A stretch of 15,829 nucleotides of DNA, taken from positions 1-15,829 of the forward strand of contig DERZ01000009.1 in NCBI GenBank assembly GCA_002361155.1. The letters are read 5' to 3'. Below the pieces are notes generated by a model. The model was not told the DNA's origin and ran no database searches. It worked only from the letters and a program-made list of their open reading frames with translations. This document shows positions 14,552 to 15,829 of the stretch, piece after piece (the stretch's first letter is position 1; the number at the start of each line of letters is the position of its first letter). The DNA comes from Porphyromonadaceae bacterium UBA3327. Lineage in GTDB: Bacteria > Bacteroidota > Bacteroidia > Bacteroidales > Muribaculaceae. A program made the translations under genes and the position numbers.

Positions 14552-15634
14552 ATGAAAGTAGCTGTCATCGGAACTCAGGGAGTCCCGGCGAGCTATGGAG
14601 GTTTCGAGTCTTTGGTCGAAAACCTCTTGGGAGCTTATTGCCCGGAGGATGTTGAATATACCGTTTTTTGTAGCAAAAAGGACATGGATTATTCCTTGTC
14701 CGAATATAAGGGTGCCTGCCTCAGATACGTGCCGCTTCATGCCAACGGAGCGCAGTCGATGCCTTACGACGTACTCTCCTTATGCAAAGCTGTCCGCGGT
14801 TATGATGTAGTTCTCATTCTTGGAGTGTCAGGATGTCTGTTCTTGCCGGTATTCGCGAGAATCACCCGTAGCCGGATTGTGGTGAACATCGACGGGCTGG
14901 AACATCGTCGCGACAAGTGGAGCCGGTTTGCCAAGTGGATACTGCGCCGTTCGGAGGCGATGGCGGTACGGTATGCCGATGCAGTTGTGGCCGACAATAA
15001 AGGTATACAGGATTACGTAAGTGCGACTTACGGGTGTCCGTCGGAACTCATAGCATACGGCGGCGACCATGTGCGGAAGAAACTTTCCGACGAGTTCTGC
15101 CGCTCGACATTGCAGCGTTACGGGGTTGAAGGCGGCAAATATGCCATCACCGTATGCCGCATAGAGCCGGAGAATAATTCGCATCATATTCTTGAGGCGT
15201 TTTCGCATACCGATCATCTGTTGATCTTTATCGGCAACTGGAACCACAGCGACTGGTCGCGACAGCTGAAGACGCGGTATAAGGATTCTCGAAATATCAG
15301 ACTTGTAGATGCAGTCTACGACCTTGACATATTATACGCTCTCCGCTCCAATGCAGGTCTTTACGTGCATGGGCACAGTGCCGGAGGCACAAATCCGTCG
15401 CTTGTGGAGGCTATGTTCTTCGGCATGCCGATTCTTGCGTTCGACTGTGTATATAATAGGGAAACGACATTTGGCCGCGCCTGTTATTTCAAGGATGAGA
15501 AGGAATTGCGATCTCTTCTTGACCGTGATGACCTCGATGGCGCAGAGATGCGAGAACTGGCAAAATCCAGTTATATATGGAGCCGCATAGCCGGCCAGTA
15601 CGTGGACCTGTATCGCAGGTTGCTGGCCAAATAA
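14552..15634 (+). CDS. DUF1972 glycosyltransferase (rhamnosyltransferase Cps2T-like)
   Basis: 360 residues from the ATG at 14552; an upstream in-frame ATG at 14507 lies inside the structured leader and adds only unrelated residues. It begins with the DUF1972 signature VIGTQGVPASYGGFES (5-20), has NIDGLEHRRDKW at 112-123 and ends with the GT4 donor site HSAGGTNPSLVEAM at 275-288, E286 being the conserved acid. Related proteins, such as Cps2T of Streptococcus pneumoniae, are beta-1,4-rhamnosyltransferases, but sugar specificity here is not predictable. The gene is clearly GC-richer than the polysaccharide genes upstream and is followed by a tRNA gene, so it may belong to the conserved chromosome flank or to a different polysaccharide pathway. 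Confidence 0.88.
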   Translation: MKVAVIGTQGVPASYGGFESLVENLLGAYCPEDVEYTVFCSKKDMDYSLSEYKGACLRYVPLHANGAQSMPYDVLSLCKAVRGYDVVLILGVSGCLFLPVFARITRSRIVVNIDGLEHRRDKWSRFAKWILRRSEAMAVRYADAVVADNKGIQDYVSATYGCPSELIAYGGDHVRKKLSDEFCRSTLQRYGVEGGKYAITVCRIEPENNSHHILEAFSHTDHLLIFIGNWNHSDWSRQLKTRYKDSRNIRLVDAVYDLDILYALRSNAGLYVHGHSAGGTNPSLVEAMFFGMPILAFDCVYNRETTFGRACYFKDEKELRSLLDRDDLDGAEMRELAKSSYIWSRIAGQYVDLYRRLLAK

Positions 15635-15689
15635 ATGCCCGTTTATGTCAGGAATGCGCCCAACTCCGCAGAACGCGAAAAGAATATGG

Positions 15690-15699
15690 ATCAGCTGAT
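15690..15699. repeat. 10-bp perfect palindrome
   Basis: ATCAGCTGAT is a perfect palindrome in the 140-nt gap between the glycosyltransferase and the tRNA. It could be a protein-binding site; chance is also possible. It has no loop, so it is not a terminator hairpin. Confidence 0.25.
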
Positions 15700-15732
15700 T
15701 TTTCTAAGGTTTTTTCGAAAATTCGGAGGAAA

Positions 15733-15764
15733 TTTGGAAATGCGGAGAAAAGGTATTAATTTTG
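15733..15764 (+). promoter_or_regulatory. Promoter of the tRNA-Leu gene
   Basis: TTTG at 15733-15736, a 20-nt spacer and TAATTTTG at 15757-15764 match the Bacteroidetes -33/-7 consensus. Transcription would start a few nt before the mature tRNA 5' end at 15775. Confidence 0.7.
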
Positions 15765-15774
15765 TCCGTTGTAA

Positions 15775-15829
15775 GCCCGGATGGCGGAATCGGTAGACGC
15801 GCTGGTCTCAAACACCAGTGGAGCAATCC
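15775..15829 (+). tRNA. tRNA-Leu(CAA), 3' part missing
   Basis: The sequence starts with an acceptor strand GCCCGGA, the linker TG, a D arm with GCGGAATCGGTAGACGC, and an anticodon stem CTGGT/ACCAG around the loop CTCAAAC, giving the anticodon CAA. The bases after position 44 begin the long variable arm (TGGAGCA...) that marks tRNA-Leu/Ser/Tyr. The window ends before the T arm and acceptor 3' strand. Confidence 0.92.

Overview
The window looks like a piece of a Bacteroidales chromosome (a Bacteroides, Prevotella or Muribaculaceae relative; the genus cannot be fixed from the sequence). The evidence is the repeated use of the Bacteroidetes sigma-ABfr promoter (TTTG, 19-20 nt, TAnnTTTG), the lack of clear Shine-Dalgarno sites, the typical Bacteroidales surface-polysaccharide gene content, and a Bacteroidetes-like tRNA-Leu. 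All main genes lie on the + strand except a small toxin/antitoxin-like pair at the left edge.

Layout. (1) 1-295, minus strand: an antitoxin-like small protein, with a partner that overlaps it by ATGA and runs off the window. (2) 296-809: a non-coding stretch with a 10-bp tandem repeat, a promoter, a hairpin and a possible gene remnant. (3) 810-10620: a surface polysaccharide (capsule or O-antigen) block. In order it encodes a Wzx flippase, a Wzy polymerase, a GT4 glycosyltransferase, a hexapeptide acetyltransferase, a WbsX/GH99-like protein, an iron-sulfur FrhB-like protein, a polysaccharide pyruvyl transferase and a second GT4 glycosyltransferase. No priming glycosyltransferase, Wzz/Wza export gene or UpxY/UpxZ regulator is visible, so this is only part of a pathway. 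A roughly 90-bp inverted repeat of repetitive-element character lies between wzx and wzy.

(4) 10743-14377: a compact operon under its own near-consensus promoter. It encodes a DUF262 (ParB-like) protein, an AAA/ABC-type ATPase of the DUF3696 kind, an unrecognised 270-residue protein, and a small fourth reading frame that appears broken by one base at an A6 run. The genes are separated by 3-4 nt. This does not look like polysaccharide synthesis; it is best read as a candidate defence or nucleic-acid-surveillance cassette, and it is the most interesting part of the window. (5) 14378-15634: a leader with inverted repeats, then a visibly GC-richer DUF1972 glycosyltransferase. (6) 15733-15829: a promoter and the 5' two thirds of a tRNA-Leu(CAA), cut by the window end.

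How it works together. The polysaccharide genes would build a lipid-linked repeat unit (glycosyltransferases), decorate it with acetyl and pyruvate groups (acetyltransferase, pyruvyl transferase, perhaps with the iron-sulfur protein), flip it (Wzx) and polymerise it (Wzy). The DUF262/ATPase cassette appears to be an independent unit lodged between this block and the last glycosyltransferase, as accessory defence genes often are in variable surface-antigen regions.
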